A stretch of 64,000 bases of DNA from assembly GCF_000284375.1 (NCBI RefSeq), contig NC_017249.1, forward strand, positions 930,001 to 994,000. Direction: 5' to 3'. Made by a program: the position numbers and the translations under genes. This document shows positions 17,332-27,936 of the stretch, piece after piece (the first letter of the stretch is position 1; each line of letters opens with the position of its first letter). This DNA is from Bradyrhizobium japonicum USDA 6. GTDB lineage: Bacteria; Pseudomonadota; Alphaproteobacteria; Rhizobiales; Xanthobacteraceae. The notes under the pieces are model-generated. The model saw nothing but the letters and a program-made list of their open reading frames with translations. It did no database searches and had not been told where the DNA came from.

Positions 17332-17676
17332 GATGATTTCCTCCTTGAATGAACTGCCTTGATCACAGCGATTTGCACAAGTGTGCATACATTGCAATTC
17401 CACCTTCCGGCGGAGCTTGCACGAGGCGCATGTGACAGTCTCTTGACGTGCGCGTGCCGGATCGTCGCAGGCTCGCGACGCGTTCGCGTTAACGATCCCC
17501 CGGCTTCACATCAGCCCTTGCGTTTCCTCGGGCCGCCTCAGAGCAAGCCCTGCGCCAGATCCGGAGCTTTGCGCGGAATGGCTGAAAATGCGGCCGATCA
17601 TGCGCGAATGCCACAGGCGAGTGCCGATATGATGGTGTCAGGAGTCCGAGACTCCGGACACGTGCCGTCTCGAAAG
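17332..17676. other. 345-bp non-coding control region of the Liv-type operon
   Basis: This stretch lies between the stop of the sigma-54 activator and the SBP start. It contains the SBP ribosome-binding site and an inverted repeat at 17374-17387. I looked for a -24/-12 (GG-N10-GC) promoter on the minus strand. The nearest candidate, around 17390-17410, has the two elements one base too far apart, so I do not call one. The plus-strand open frame across this region is a shadow. Confidence 0.5.
17374..17387. promoter_or_regulatory. Inverted repeat TGCACA-AG-TGTGCA upstream of the SBP gene
   Basis: A perfect 6+6 palindrome with a 2-bp centre lies 43 nt upstream of the GTG start. It could be an operator for a dimeric regulator of the transporter operon. 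It is too close to the start for a typical sigma-54 enhancer site. Confidence 0.35.
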
Positions 17677-19119
<1,443 letters not shown>

Positions 19120-19206
19120 GGCGCGCCTCGGGGAGGTCCGCCTGTTTCTTACCAAAAGTGCAGCAATTTCAAAGGGGGAATTGGGGGCGAGCCCGCCCTC
19201 ACCACG

Positions 19207-19310
19207 GTCATGCCCCGGCTCGACCGGGGCATCCAGTACGCCGCGGCCTCTCGATTCAACAATAACTGTCTCTGGAATACTGGGTCGCCCGGTCAAGCCG
19301 GGCGACGACA
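19207..19310. repeat. Intergenic palindromic repeat, 'GGCATCCAGTACGCCGCGG' family
   Basis: The element contains TGCCCCGG/CCGGGGCA and CGCCCGG/CCGGGCG arms with the words GCATCCAGTACGCCGCGGCC and CTCTCGATTCAA. Close relatives occur at 43192-43376 and 44272-44405. Confidence 0.75.
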
Positions 19311-19336
19311 TCGAGATTGGAGCGGCGCTTGTGTCC

Positions 19337-21082
19337 CTACCGCCGGTACCCGCTCGCCCGCGAATAGCCCTGGCGGTTCTGCTGCGTCGGGCGGGCGGAG
19401 ACGCTGGCGCGGGATTCGCTGGAGGCGGGGGTGGCGAGCTTGAGCTCCTCCAGGAAGATCGGCCGGGCGAAATAATAGCCTTGCGCGTAGCGGATCTTGG
19501 TCGCGGCCTGGAGATAGGCCAGCTCCTCGTAGGATTCGAGGCCTTCGGCGATCACGGTCATGCCGAGCGCTTCGCTCAGGGATTCGATCGCGCGCAGGAT
19601 GCCCTGGCTGCGCGGACGCTTATGGATGTCGGTGATGAACGAGCGGTCGATCTTGATCTCGTCGGCGGTGATGTCGGCGAGCGCCGAGAGCGAGGAATAG
19701 CCGGTGCCGAAATCGTCGATGGAGATGCCGACGCCGAGCTTGCGGAACATCGGCAGGATCTCGGCCTGGAAATGATTCTTGGCGACGAAGGCCTCTTCCG
19801 TCAGCTCGATCATGAAGCGCCGCGGAAAGCCGGTCTCGTCCAGCGCCCGCGCGAAACTGCGCATGAATTCGGGGTTGCCGGCCTGCTTGGCGGCGACGTT
19901 GATGCTGATGGTCGCTTCCGCGCCGAAGCTGTCGTTGATCAGGTCGATCGACTTGACGATCTCGGCGAGCACGAGATGGGTGAGCTCGTCGATCAGTCCC
20001 AATTCGCCGGCAAGGTTGATGAACGAGCCCGGCGCCTGGATCACGCCCTCGTCGTCGCGCAGGCGCACCAATGCCTCGATGCCGGTCACGGCCTGGGTGC
20101 GGATGTCGACCTTGGACTGGAACGCGCAGCAGAAGCGCTTTTCGAGGATGGCGAGCCGCAGCGACTGCTCGATCTTCATCCGCGCCAGCGCCTCGCGCTC
20201 CATGCTGGCGTCGAAGAAGGCCGCCGAGCCCTTGCCGCTGTTCTTGATGCGGTACATCGCGATGTCGGCGTTCTGGCGCAGCGTCTCGAAGCTGCGGCCG
20301 TGGTCGGGATAGAGGCTGACGCCGACGGAGGTGGAGGCGAAGACCTCGGAATTGTCGATGAAGAACGGTGCGGTCAGCCGCTCCAGCGTCGCTTGCATGA
20401 ATTCGGCGACTTCCTCCTGGCTCTGGATCGGGGAGAGCAGCAGCAGGAATTCGTCGCCGGAGATGCGCGACAGCATGTCGGAATCGCGCAGGTCGCGCCC
20501 CAGCCGCTTCGACAGCTCGACCAGCAGCGCGTCGCCGACGGCGTGGCCGTAATAGTCGTTGATGTGCTTGAAATTGTCGACGTCGAGAAAGGCGAGCGCG
20601 AACCGCTCGCCTTTGCCGTCGCGCGCGAGCAGACCGCCGGCGCGATGCTCGATCACGCGTCGCGAGGGCAGGCCGGTCAGCTCGTCGAAATAGGCCGAGC
20701 GGAACAGCTGGTCCTCGAAATTCTTCTGTTCGGTGATGTCGGAGGACGCCGAGATCAGCAGCTCGCGTCCGGCGACGCGGACGGGGCGATGGGTGGTCAG
20801 CAGCACCTGGCGTGCAGCTCCGTCGTGGAGCGCTTCCTCGGAGATGACCGCCTGGCCGGACCTCAGTGCCCGCTGGCAGGCTTCCCGGCGCGGCGTCAGA
20901 TCGGGCGACGGACGGCTGCCGTCCATGCCGAGCTGGGCGGCCGCGACATCGTTAACCAGGAGAAGCTCGCCCTGCGCATCCTGCACGGTCAGACCGGCCG
21001 GCAGCATTCTAACGATTTCCTTGAGAAATCCGAGTTCGGCTTCACTCGCGCCGGAATATCTGTTGTCGTTCATAGAAGTCAT
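19337..21082 (-). CDS. PAS-GGDEF-EAL protein, probably a c-di-GMP phosphodiesterase with degenerate cyclase domain
   Basis: The start is taken at ATG 21082 (MTSMNDNR); ATG 21073 is equally possible because no strong ribosome-binding site decides. The 581-residue protein has a PAS domain, then a GGDEF domain whose signature is SGDEF (in ISGDEF) with a preserved RxxD site (RDSD) five residues earlier. An EAL domain follows with all usual catalytic positions: IEALVR, NVAAK, ELTEEAF, DDFGTGYSSL, KIDRSF and AEGLES. The pattern suggests a phosphodiesterase whose GGDEF part is regulatory. No membrane segment is visible. It is convergent with nothing and follows the histidine kinase gene on the same strand, with about 200 nt between them. 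Confidence 0.85.
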   Translation of the reverse strand: MTSMNDNRYSGASEAELGFLKEIVRMLPAGLTVQDAQGELLLVNDVAAAQLGMDGSRPSPDLTPRREACQRALRSGQAVISEEALHDGAARQVLLTTHRPVRVAGRELLISASSDITEQKNFEDQLFRSAYFDELTGLPSRRVIEHRAGGLLARDGKGERFALAFLDVDNFKHINDYYGHAVGDALLVELSKRLGRDLRDSDMLSRISGDEFLLLLSPIQSQEEVAEFMQATLERLTAPFFIDNSEVFASTSVGVSLYPDHGRSFETLRQNADIAMYRIKNSGKGSAAFFDASMEREALARMKIEQSLRLAILEKRFCCAFQSKVDIRTQAVTGIEALVRLRDDEGVIQAPGSFINLAGELGLIDELTHLVLAEIVKSIDLINDSFGAEATISINVAAKQAGNPEFMRSFARALDETGFPRRFMIELTEEAFVAKNHFQAEILPMFRKLGVGISIDDFGTGYSSLSALADITADEIKIDRSFITDIHKRPRSQGILRAIESLSEALGMTVIAEGLESYEELAYLQAATKIRYAQGYYFARPIFLEELKLATPASSESRASVSARPTQQNRQGYSRASGYRR

Positions 21083-21279
21083 GAATCTTGTTGTTTCAGC
21101 GCGCCTTTGCAATGGACGCGATCTTGCGCAGTTCCCGCTTAGGTTTGGTTAAGGGGTACGGAGAAATACGGGGGTGTTTTGCGGCGATGCGACGCGCCCG
21201 ACCCATCGTCATTAACGGGGCGTCAACGCGCGCAGCGAAACTGCGAGCGGGGCGCGCGTCGCCTGCGCTCGTGTCGCGT

Positions 21280-22245
21280 CTAACCGTTCTGCGGGATGCG
21301 GCATTGCATGATGCAATGCAGGCCGGTCTTGAGATACGAGACCTCGGACTTGCCGTCGAAAGCCGACAGCGCCGACTTCAGCAGCTTGGTGCCGAAGCCG
21401 GGCTCGGAGACCTTGTCGATGCTCGGGCCCTCGGTTTCGTCCCAGGTGACGGTCAGACGGTCGCCGCTGACGGTCCACGACACCTGCAATAATCCGCGCG
21501 GCGCGGAGAACGCGCCATATTTACCCGCGTTGGTGGCGAGTTCGTGAAACATCAGCGACAGCGTGACGGCGAGCTTCGGCGGCAGGAACAGCCGGTCGCC
21601 GTTGAGCGTGAAGCGGACATGGCCGTAAGGTCCGAGCTCCGCGATCAGGAGATCGCGGATATCGCAGCCGCCCTTGTCGATCCGCGAGATCAGATCGTCG
21701 GTTGCGGCCAGCGACCTTAGCCGCGGATCGATCCGGGCCCAGACCTGCGGCTGGTCGTGCAGCACCTGGTGCAGCACCGCGTGCGCGGTCGACAGCTTGT
21801 TCTTCAGCCGGTGCTGGAGCTCGTCGACCAGCAGCTTGCGATAGTCTTCTTCCTCGATCAGGCGTTTGGAAATCCGGCGCTGCTCCGCCAGCATCGCGCG
21901 ATAATGCTCGACGCCCCAGATGGTGAGTGCGGAGACGCCCCAATAAAGGGTCAGCAAGGTGAACCTGGAGCGATCGGCAAGAGCGTCGCTGAAATTGACG
22001 ACAACGCCGAGCACGCCGCCGACCAGCGCGGTGATGATGCCGATCCGCAAGCCGCCGAATGCGGCGGCAAAGAACACGGCCGGAAAGTACGGGGTGAAGT
22101 AGACGTCGGGCCGCACATGCGCGAGACCCCAGCGCGCGACCGTCGCAACCAGCAGGCAGGCGACCGCGAAGCCGAGGCTCAGAGCGAGCGATGGCGGCGC
22201 CACGCCCTGCCAGCCCTTGCGGAATTCGTCGATCAGCTTCTCCAT
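21280..22245 (-). CDS. Membrane-anchored HWE/HisKA_2-family sensor histidine kinase
   Basis: This 321-residue protein has four hydrophobic segments in the first 115 residues, resembling a DUF4118-type membrane module. The phosphoacceptor box is DELQHRLKNKLSTAHAV, typical of the HisKA_2/HWE group. The ATPase N-box is MFHELATNAGKYG, and a G-box (PGFGTKLL) follows. Such kinases in alphaproteobacteria often feed PhyR-type general stress signalling, but no response regulator gene is adjacent. The ATG at 22245 faces the divergent SDR gene 180 nt away. Confidence 0.85.
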   Translation of the reverse strand: MEKLIDEFRKGWQGVAPPSLALSLGFAVACLLVATVARWGLAHVRPDVYFTPYFPAVFFAAAFGGLRIGIITALVGGVLGVVVNFSDALADRSRFTLLTLYWGVSALTIWGVEHYRAMLAEQRRISKRLIEEEDYRKLLVDELQHRLKNKLSTAHAVLHQVLHDQPQVWARIDPRLRSLAATDDLISRIDKGGCDIRDLLIAELGPYGHVRFTLNGDRLFLPPKLAVTLSLMFHELATNAGKYGAFSAPRGLLQVSWTVSGDRLTVTWDETEGPSIDKVSEPGFGTKLLKSALSAFDGKSEVSYLKTGLHCIMQCRIPQNG

Positions 22246-22424
22246 GCCCGGCCCGGTTGCGCTATGCGCGCGTAAATCGAGAAAGGAGCGGGAATGTTAC
22301 GCATGTCGCATGCACAAGCAAAGCTTGCCTTGTCGCGGACCGGCAGGAATAGTGACTGTCGCGGCGCCGAGATCGATCGGCGTCCGTCATTTGGCGTCAG
22401 ATCATTCGAAAACAGGAACATTCC

Positions 22425-23264
22425 ATGGGCAGGCTGGATGGCAAGGTTGCGGTGATTACGGGCGCGACGAGCGGGATCGGCTTGCGTACCGCGGAAGTCT
22501 TCGTTGCCGAAGGTGCCAAAATTGTGATCGCGGGGCGGCGCATAGCGGAAGGCGAGGCGCTGGCGAAGCAGCTCGGGGCCGCCTGCATCTTTCGCCAGAC
22601 CGACGTTACGGTCGAAGCGCAGATGCAGGCGCTGATCGCGCTCTCGGTGGAGAAGTTCGGCCGGATCGACTGCCTGTTCAACAATGCCGGCGGCCCGGCG
22701 CAGACCGGGGGCATCGAAGGCCTCGATGTCGAGCGGTTCGACGCGGCGATGGCGACCCTGGTGCGCAGCGTCATGCTCGGCATGAAGCATGCCGCGCCCG
22801 TCATGAAGAAGCAGGGTTCTGGCAGCATCATCAACAATGGCAGCATCGCAGGCCGTCTCGCCGGCTTTTCCTCCTCGGTCGTCTACGGTGCGGCCAAGGC
22901 GGCGGTGATCCATCTCACCAAATGCGTGGCGATGGAGCTCGGCGAATCCAACGTGCGCGTCAACTCGATCTCGCCCGGCGCGATCGCGACCGGCATTTTC
23001 GGCAAGGCGCTGGGGCTCACGACCGATGCGGCGGAGGCGACGCCGGCCGTGATGCGCGAGGTCTTCAAGACCGCACAGCCGATCCCGCGCGCGGGCCTCC
23101 CCGATGACATCGCGCAGGCCGCGGTGTTTCTGGCGAGCGACGAATCCAGCTTCGTCAACGGCCACGATCTCGTCGTCGACGGCGCCGTCACCGGCGGCCG
23201 CAACTGGAGCCAGCAGCAGCAGGGCTACGTCGCCATGCGCAAGGCGTTCGATCAGGGGGCGTAG
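22425..23264 (+). CDS. Short-chain dehydrogenase/reductase (classical SDR)
   Basis: The product is 279 residues. The NAD(P)-binding motif TGATSGIG starts at residue 13, NNAGG is present, and the catalytic Tyr-Lys pair is YGAAK, with a Ser in GSIAG upstream. It oxidises or reduces an alcohol/ketone pair on an unknown substrate. The tail beyond the usual end (NWSQQQQGYVAMRKAFDQGA) is a slight extension seen in some alphaproteobacterial members. The gene is followed by a palindromic repeat and then the convergent P450 gene, so it may share a pathway with the P450 and flavin monooxygenase, though it is not in their operon. Confidence 0.88.
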   Translation: MGRLDGKVAVITGATSGIGLRTAEVFVAEGAKIVIAGRRIAEGEALAKQLGAACIFRQTDVTVEAQMQALIALSVEKFGRIDCLFNNAGGPAQTGGIEGLDVERFDAAMATLVRSVMLGMKHAAPVMKKQGSGSIINNGSIAGRLAGFSSSVVYGAAKAAVIHLTKCVAMELGESNVRVNSISPGAIATGIFGKALGLTTDAAEATPAVMREVFKTAQPIPRAGLPDDIAQAAVFLASDESSFVNGHDLVVDGAVTGGRNWSQQQQGYVAMRKAFDQGA

Positions 23265-23281
23265 AAGGCCAATTATTTGCT

Positions 23282-23359
23282 GTCATTCCGGGGCGCACGA
23301 AGTGCGAGCCCGGAATCTCGAGATTCCGGGTTCGATGCATTGCATCGCCCCGGAATGAC
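23282..23359. repeat. Intergenic palindrome, 'GTCATTCCGGGGCGC' family
   Basis: The outer arms GTCATTCCGGGGCG and CGCCCCGGAATGAC enclose an inner ATCTCGAGAT palindrome. It lies between two convergent genes, so it may also act as a two-way terminator. Relatives are at 30680-30719, 39628-39775, 51339-51390 and 63767-63847. Confidence 0.8.
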
Positions 23360-23367
23360 GGCGGTGC

Positions 23368-24741
23368 CTAAACCGCCTTAACCCGCACCCTCAACCCATC
23401 CCGCGGCTTCGGGATCGGCCACATCTGCCATTCCGGCTTGTAGCCCGGCTCCAGCGACACCTCGATGTTCTGCAGGAAGTGCCGCGCGAAGCATTTTGCC
23501 TGCATGTAGGCGAAGTGCAGGCCGAGGCACATATGCGCGCCGCCGCCGAACGGCACCCAGGCGAAGCGATGCCGGTTGCGCTGGGCTTCCTCGGTGAAGC
23601 GCAAGGGATCGAAGCGATCCGGCTCCGGCCAGATGTCCTTCATGTGGTGGGTGTAGAGCGGATTGACGCCGACGGCGGTGCCGGCCGGAATCGTAAAACC
23701 CTTGAAGGTGAAATCGCGCATCGCGCGGCGCGGCATCGACGGCACCGGCGGCTTGATCCGCAAGGCCTCCTTGAACGCCATCTCCGACAGCGGCATTTTC
23801 TCGAGGTCGTCGAAGCTGCTCGGCGAACCCGGTGCGAGCCCGAGCGCAAGAACTTCTGCGCGCAGCCTGTCCTGCCAGTCCGGATTGGCGGCGAGCTCGC
23901 CGATGAAGGAGGTCAGCGACGAGGTCAGCGTGTCGTGCGCCGCCATCATCAGGAAGCTCATATGGTCGATGATGTCCTGCTCGGAGAGCAGGGCGCCATC
24001 CTCGTGGGTGGCGCGGCAGAGCTGCGAGAACAGATCGTCGCCGCCGTGATTGCCGCGTCGCAGCGGGATCTGCTCGCGGAAATAGGCGACGATGCGCTTG
24101 CGGCCCTTCACGCCGGCCGCCATCTGCGTGCCCGGCAGCGGCCGGCGGATCGGGGCGACGGCGGCCGCGACCATGTCGACGAAGGCGCGGTTGATCTCGT
24201 CGACCTCCGGCCCGATATCGGCGCCGAGGAACGACGCCGCCGCGAGGTCGAGCGTGAGCTGCTTCATCGCCGGATAGAGCTTCATCTCGCCAGGCTTCGC
24301 CTTCCACTGCGCGACGCGCGCGGCAATGCCGCGATCGAGATCGCTCAGGTACGACTTCATCGGCCCCGACTTGAACGCGACCGACAGCGCCTTGCGATGC
24401 AGACGGTGCTCGTCGAAATCGAGCAGCATCAGGCCGCGCGGAAACAACAGGCCGAGCACCTTGTTCCAGCCATGGGTCGAGGAGAACAGCTTCTGCTGGT
24501 CGAACAGCACGAGCTCGTTGGCCTCGGGGCCGAGCAGCACGACATTGGTCTCGCCGAAAATATGGGTGCGGTAGACCGGGCCGTATTTGGCGCCGTTCGC
24601 CTCGACATGTCCCTTGGGGTCGGCGAGCACCTGAAAGGTCTTGCCGATGATCGGCCAGCCTTCGTCGCCGGGGATGTGCGTCAGCTCGTTGCGCTTGGGG
24701 GCGATGAACGGAAGCGCAGGGGCGACATTCTGCATCGACAT
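23368..24741 (-). CDS. Cytochrome P450
   Basis: The 457-residue haem monooxygenase shows the I-helix motif AAHDTLTS ((A/G)xxDT type), the K-helix EALR (ExxR), and the haem loop FGGGAHMCLG with the axial Cys. ATG 24741 follows GGAG by 9 nt; the first 14 residues of the open frame are not needed. The N-terminal part (GWPIIGKTFQVLADPKGHV) recalls the CYP120/CYP26-like bacterial branch, which acts on isoprenoid or retinoid-like molecules; this is a recollection, not a search. No N-terminal membrane anchor is visible. Redox partners (ferredoxin, reductase) are not encoded nearby. The next upstream gene on this strand is a luciferase-like monooxygenase. Confidence 0.92.
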   Translation of the reverse strand: MSMQNVAPALPFIAPKRNELTHIPGDEGWPIIGKTFQVLADPKGHVEANGAKYGPVYRTHIFGETNVVLLGPEANELVLFDQQKLFSSTHGWNKVLGLLFPRGLMLLDFDEHRLHRKALSVAFKSGPMKSYLSDLDRGIAARVAQWKAKPGEMKLYPAMKQLTLDLAAASFLGADIGPEVDEINRAFVDMVAAAVAPIRRPLPGTQMAAGVKGRKRIVAYFREQIPLRRGNHGGDDLFSQLCRATHEDGALLSEQDIIDHMSFLMMAAHDTLTSSLTSFIGELAANPDWQDRLRAEVLALGLAPGSPSSFDDLEKMPLSEMAFKEALRIKPPVPSMPRRAMRDFTFKGFTIPAGTAVGVNPLYTHHMKDIWPEPDRFDPLRFTEEAQRNRHRFAWVPFGGGAHMCLGLHFAYMQAKCFARHFLQNIEVSLEPGYKPEWQMWPIPKPRDGLRVRVKAV

Positions 24742-24879
24742 GACGATTGCTCCGGTTGACCGACCGAAAAGCCGCGCGAACACAGATAACTACGGCCCGC
24801 GCCAGCTGACCAGGGTCAGCATAGCACAGGCCGGTATGTCTTTCTTGTGAACGTCGTTACAAGCGTAATTCCGACGGGC

Positions 24880-26115
24880 CTACCGCTTCGCCGCTTCCTT
24901 CTGCAAATCCGGGGCGTTGACGGCGGGAATGGCGACGCGGCCGGCGCCGGTCACCTTCAGGGCCTCTGCGGCCTTCTCGTTCTCCATGATCTTCGCCATC
25001 ACGGCCTGCCCGGCGCGTTCGAAGATCGCGCGATTCTCGATCACGAACTTTTGCGACTTGCGCAGTCCGTCGATATAGCCGTTGATCTCCGGCACGACGT
25101 AGCGCGCCACCAGGTCCCAGCTCCGGCGGGTATTTTCGGGATTGGCCCAATCGTGGACGAAGCCGATCACGGCGCCGACGCCGCCCGACACCTGCATCAC
25201 GTTCTTGATCATCTTGACGAGGTCGTCGGGCGTGCCGATGACGGAGGCCGCGCCGTCGACGAAAGCGGTCTTGTCCACGGCCTCGTCGGGCGAGGCGAAT
25301 GCGGTCAGGCCCGGCCGCTGCAGCGTGCCGACATTATATTCGTTGTGCCAGCGCATCAGGCCGGCGCCGGCTTCGCGGCGGGCCTGCTCGCGGGTCTCGG
25401 CGAGGTGCCAGGTCAGCAGCACGCGCCAGTTCGCCCGATCCACCTTGGTGCCGTGCTTCTTGGCGGCGTCCTCGGCGAACTGCCATTGCTGCTGCAGGGA
25501 CATCAACCCCTGCGTCGTCATCGAGCCCAGCGAGATGATGCCGATGCCGTATTTGCCGGCGAGCGTCATGCCCGAGGGCGAGATCTGCGAGGCCACCACG
25601 AACGGCATCTCCTCCTGCAAGGGCAGGATCTGGAGCGCGGCGTCGTTCATGGTGAACCAGTCGCTCTTCGCGGTGACGCGCTCGCCGTTGAACAGGCGGC
25701 GGATCACGCCGATGGCCTCGTCCTGGCGGTCGCGCTGCGTCATCGGGTCGATGCCGAGCGTGTGCGCGTCCGACGCCAGCGCGCCGGGGCCGGAGCCGAA
25801 AATGGCGCGGCCGCCGGTCATGTGGTCGAGCTGCACCATGCGCTGGGCGACGTTGAAGGGATGATGATAGGGCAGCGACACCACGCCGGTGCCGAGCTTG
25901 ATCCGCTTGGTGCGCTCGCCGGCCGCGGCCAGAAACATCTCGGGCGAGGCGATCATCTCCCAGCCGGAGGAATGATGCTCACCGCACCAGAACTCGTCAT
26001 AACCGAGCGCGTCGAGTTGCTCGACCAGGTCGAGATCGCGCCGGAACTGGAGCATCGGATGCTCCCCGATCGGGTGATGCGGGGCAAGGAAGGCTCCGAA
26101 CTTCAGGCGCGCCAT
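24880..26115 (-). CDS. LLM-class flavin-dependent monooxygenase, limonene 1,2-monooxygenase-like
   Basis: ATG 26115 has GGAGAG about 6 nt upstream and yields 411 residues; the longer frame crosses a repeat. The bacterial-luciferase TIM-barrel fold is evident: YDEFWCGEHHSSGWE, IKLGTGVVSLPYHHPF, QLDHMTGGRAIFGSGPGAL. The N-terminal half closely resembles limonene 1,2-monooxygenase and related F420- or FMNH2-dependent oxidoreductases. It would use reduced flavin supplied by a separate reductase that is not encoded here. It lies upstream of, and on the same strand as, a P450 (about 140 nt), suggesting joint action on a hydrophobic, possibly terpenoid, substrate (inference). Confidence 0.82.
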   Translation of the reverse strand: MARLKFGAFLAPHHPIGEHPMLQFRRDLDLVEQLDALGYDEFWCGEHHSSGWEMIASPEMFLAAAGERTKRIKLGTGVVSLPYHHPFNVAQRMVQLDHMTGGRAIFGSGPGALASDAHTLGIDPMTQRDRQDEAIGVIRRLFNGERVTAKSDWFTMNDAALQILPLQEEMPFVVASQISPSGMTLAGKYGIGIISLGSMTTQGLMSLQQQWQFAEDAAKKHGTKVDRANWRVLLTWHLAETREQARREAGAGLMRWHNEYNVGTLQRPGLTAFASPDEAVDKTAFVDGAASVIGTPDDLVKMIKNVMQVSGGVGAVIGFVHDWANPENTRRSWDLVARYVVPEINGYIDGLRKSQKFVIENRAIFERAGQAVMAKIMENEKAAEALKVTGAGRVAIPAVNAPDLQKEAAKR

Positions 26116-26280
26116 GGCGTTCTCTCCGGCTGAATTTTCTGTTTGTTGAGGCGATGAGGCTACGTGCTGGCGATAGCGAACGCAATCGCGCGGTGTCCCG
26201 CGCGGCGGAATGCAGGCATGCGCAGCGAAGACCGCTCTCTTCTCCTTCTCCCGATTCTTGCGTGCAGACGCTTCCACACC

Positions 26281-26364
26281 GTCATGGCCGGGCTTCTCCC
26301 GGCCATCCACGACCTTTGCGGCGCTACGAAGAACGTGGATGCCCGGGACAAGCCCAGGCATGAC
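26281..26364. repeat. Intergenic palindromic repeat (GTCATGGCCGGGC...GCATGAC)
   Basis: GTCATGGCCGGG with internal GGCCGGGCTTCTCCCGGCC is followed by a region ending GCCCAGGCATGAC. The words ATCCACG and CGTGGAT pair across the middle. It fills most of the gap between the monooxygenase and sthA. Confidence 0.7.
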
Positions 26365-26385
26365 GAGAAGACGGCGAGGAGAACA

Positions 26386-27777
26386 TCACCGCGTCATCCT
26401 GTTCCACGCATCCAGCCCGGCGATCTTGTACGCCTCCGCCAGCGTCGGATAGTTGAACGTGTTCTGGATGAAATAGTCGATGGTGCCTTTGAGGTTCAGC
26501 ACGGCCTGGCCGATATGGATCAGCTCGGTGGCGCCTTCGCCGAGGATGTGCACGCCGAGCAGCCGGCGCGTCTTGGTCGAGAAGATCATCTTCATCATGC
26601 CGCTGTTCAGCCCCATGATGTGGCCGCGGGAGGTCTCGCGGAAGCGTGCGATGCCGACCTCGTAGGGAATGCCGCGCGTGCGCACCTCTTCCTCGGTGAG
26701 CCCTGCGGTCGATATCTCCGGCACCGAATAGATGCCGTAGGGGAAGAACTCCGGCGGCGCAAGCGGCTCCATCCCGAGCGCGTGGCAGGCGGCGACGCGT
26801 CCCTGCTCCATCGAGGTGGAAGCAAGGCTCGGAAAGCCGATCACGTCACCGGCGGCGTAGATGTGCGGCACGCTGGTCTGCAAGGTCACGGGATCGACGG
26901 AGATGCGGCCGCGATGATCGACGACGATGCCGGCGGCCTCCAAGTTGAGGCGGTCGGTCGCGCCGACGCGGCCGGCCGCGAACAGCAGCATTTCCGTGGT
27001 GACGTGCCGCCCGTCCGACAAATGCGTAACGATGCCGCCCTGCGCAGTCTTCTCGATCGAGTTGACCTTGGCGCCGAGCCGCAGCGCGACGTTGCGGTCG
27101 CGCAGCTCGTGCACGAACTCGTCGATCAATTCCTTGTCGATGAAATCGAGGAAGGTCGGCCGCGGTTCGATCAGGGTCACCGGCACGTCGAGCGCGCTGA
27201 AGATGGTGGCGTATTCGACGCCGATTACGCCGGCGCCGATCACAGCCAGGCTGCGCGGCAGCTTTGGCAGCTCGATGATTTCGTCGCTGTCGAGCACGGT
27301 GGTGCCGTCGAACGGCACGTAGTCGGGGCGGAACGGGCGCGTGCCGCAGGCGATCAGGATGAAGGCGGCCGACACCAGCTTCACTTCGCCGATGGCGCTG
27401 GTGATCTCCACTTCGTGCGGTGAGACCAGCCGCGCCTCGCCATTGGCGGTGCGCACCAGATTGCGACTGAACTGATGCTCCAGCACCTCGACCTCATGGT
27501 CGAGCGTCTTCTGCAGACGGATCATCAGGTCGCTCGCCGCGATGTCCTGCTTCACCTTGTAGGAGCGACCGTAAAAGCCGCGCTCGCGCCAGCCGGAGAG
27601 ATTGAGCACGGTCTCGCGCAGGGTCTTTGAAGGAATCGTCCCGGTATGGACCGAGACGCCGCCGACCCGCCGGCCCTTCTCCACCACCAGCACGGCCTTG
27701 CCGAGCTTGGCACATTGCACCGCGGCTCGGCGCCCCGACGGGCCCGAGCCGATCACCACCATGTCGTAGTCGTACAT
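26386..27777 (-). CDS. sthA: Si-specific (soluble) NAD(P)+ transhydrogenase
   Basis: This 463-residue flavoprotein transfers hydride between NADPH and NAD+ in the cytosol. It starts at ATG 27777 (MYDYDMVVIGSGPSG), the FAD-binding Rossmann motif. The region where disulfide reductases carry CxxxxC reads VSVHTGTIPSKTLRE. The redox cysteines are absent and GTIPSK is kept, which separates SthA from lipoamide dehydrogenase and mercuric reductase. A second Rossmann motif GAGVIGVEYA and the FAD-binding AAGDVIGFPS follow, and the dimerisation domain is complete. It is divergent from an MFS exporter gene 160 nt away. Confidence 0.92.
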   Translation of the reverse strand: MYDYDMVVIGSGPSGRRAAVQCAKLGKAVLVVEKGRRVGGVSVHTGTIPSKTLRETVLNLSGWRERGFYGRSYKVKQDIAASDLMIRLQKTLDHEVEVLEHQFSRNLVRTANGEARLVSPHEVEITSAIGEVKLVSAAFILIACGTRPFRPDYVPFDGTTVLDSDEIIELPKLPRSLAVIGAGVIGVEYATIFSALDVPVTLIEPRPTFLDFIDKELIDEFVHELRDRNVALRLGAKVNSIEKTAQGGIVTHLSDGRHVTTEMLLFAAGRVGATDRLNLEAAGIVVDHRGRISVDPVTLQTSVPHIYAAGDVIGFPSLASTSMEQGRVAACHALGMEPLAPPEFFPYGIYSVPEISTAGLTEEEVRTRGIPYEVGIARFRETSRGHIMGLNSGMMKMIFSTKTRRLLGVHILGEGATELIHIGQAVLNLKGTIDYFIQNTFNYPTLAEAYKIAGLDAWNRMTR

Positions 27778-27936
27778 CCGGAAGACTTCCGAGCCCGCAA
27801 AATCAGCGGGAATTGCCATGCAGCAATCGGGCCAAAGCGGCAAGGGGAAAGCAAGTCCTACCTCGGAGGTAATCGCGCCAATGACGCTGATCTGCGAGTC
27901 TTACGCGCAAATAAATCGCTGAAAGCTCGCGCGAAA

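Noticed and set aside
17380..17420. Sigma-54 (-24/-12) promoter upstream of the Liv-type SBP gene
   Set aside because: On the minus strand the nearest GG and GC elements are separated by 11 rather than 10 bases and the flanking consensus is poor.
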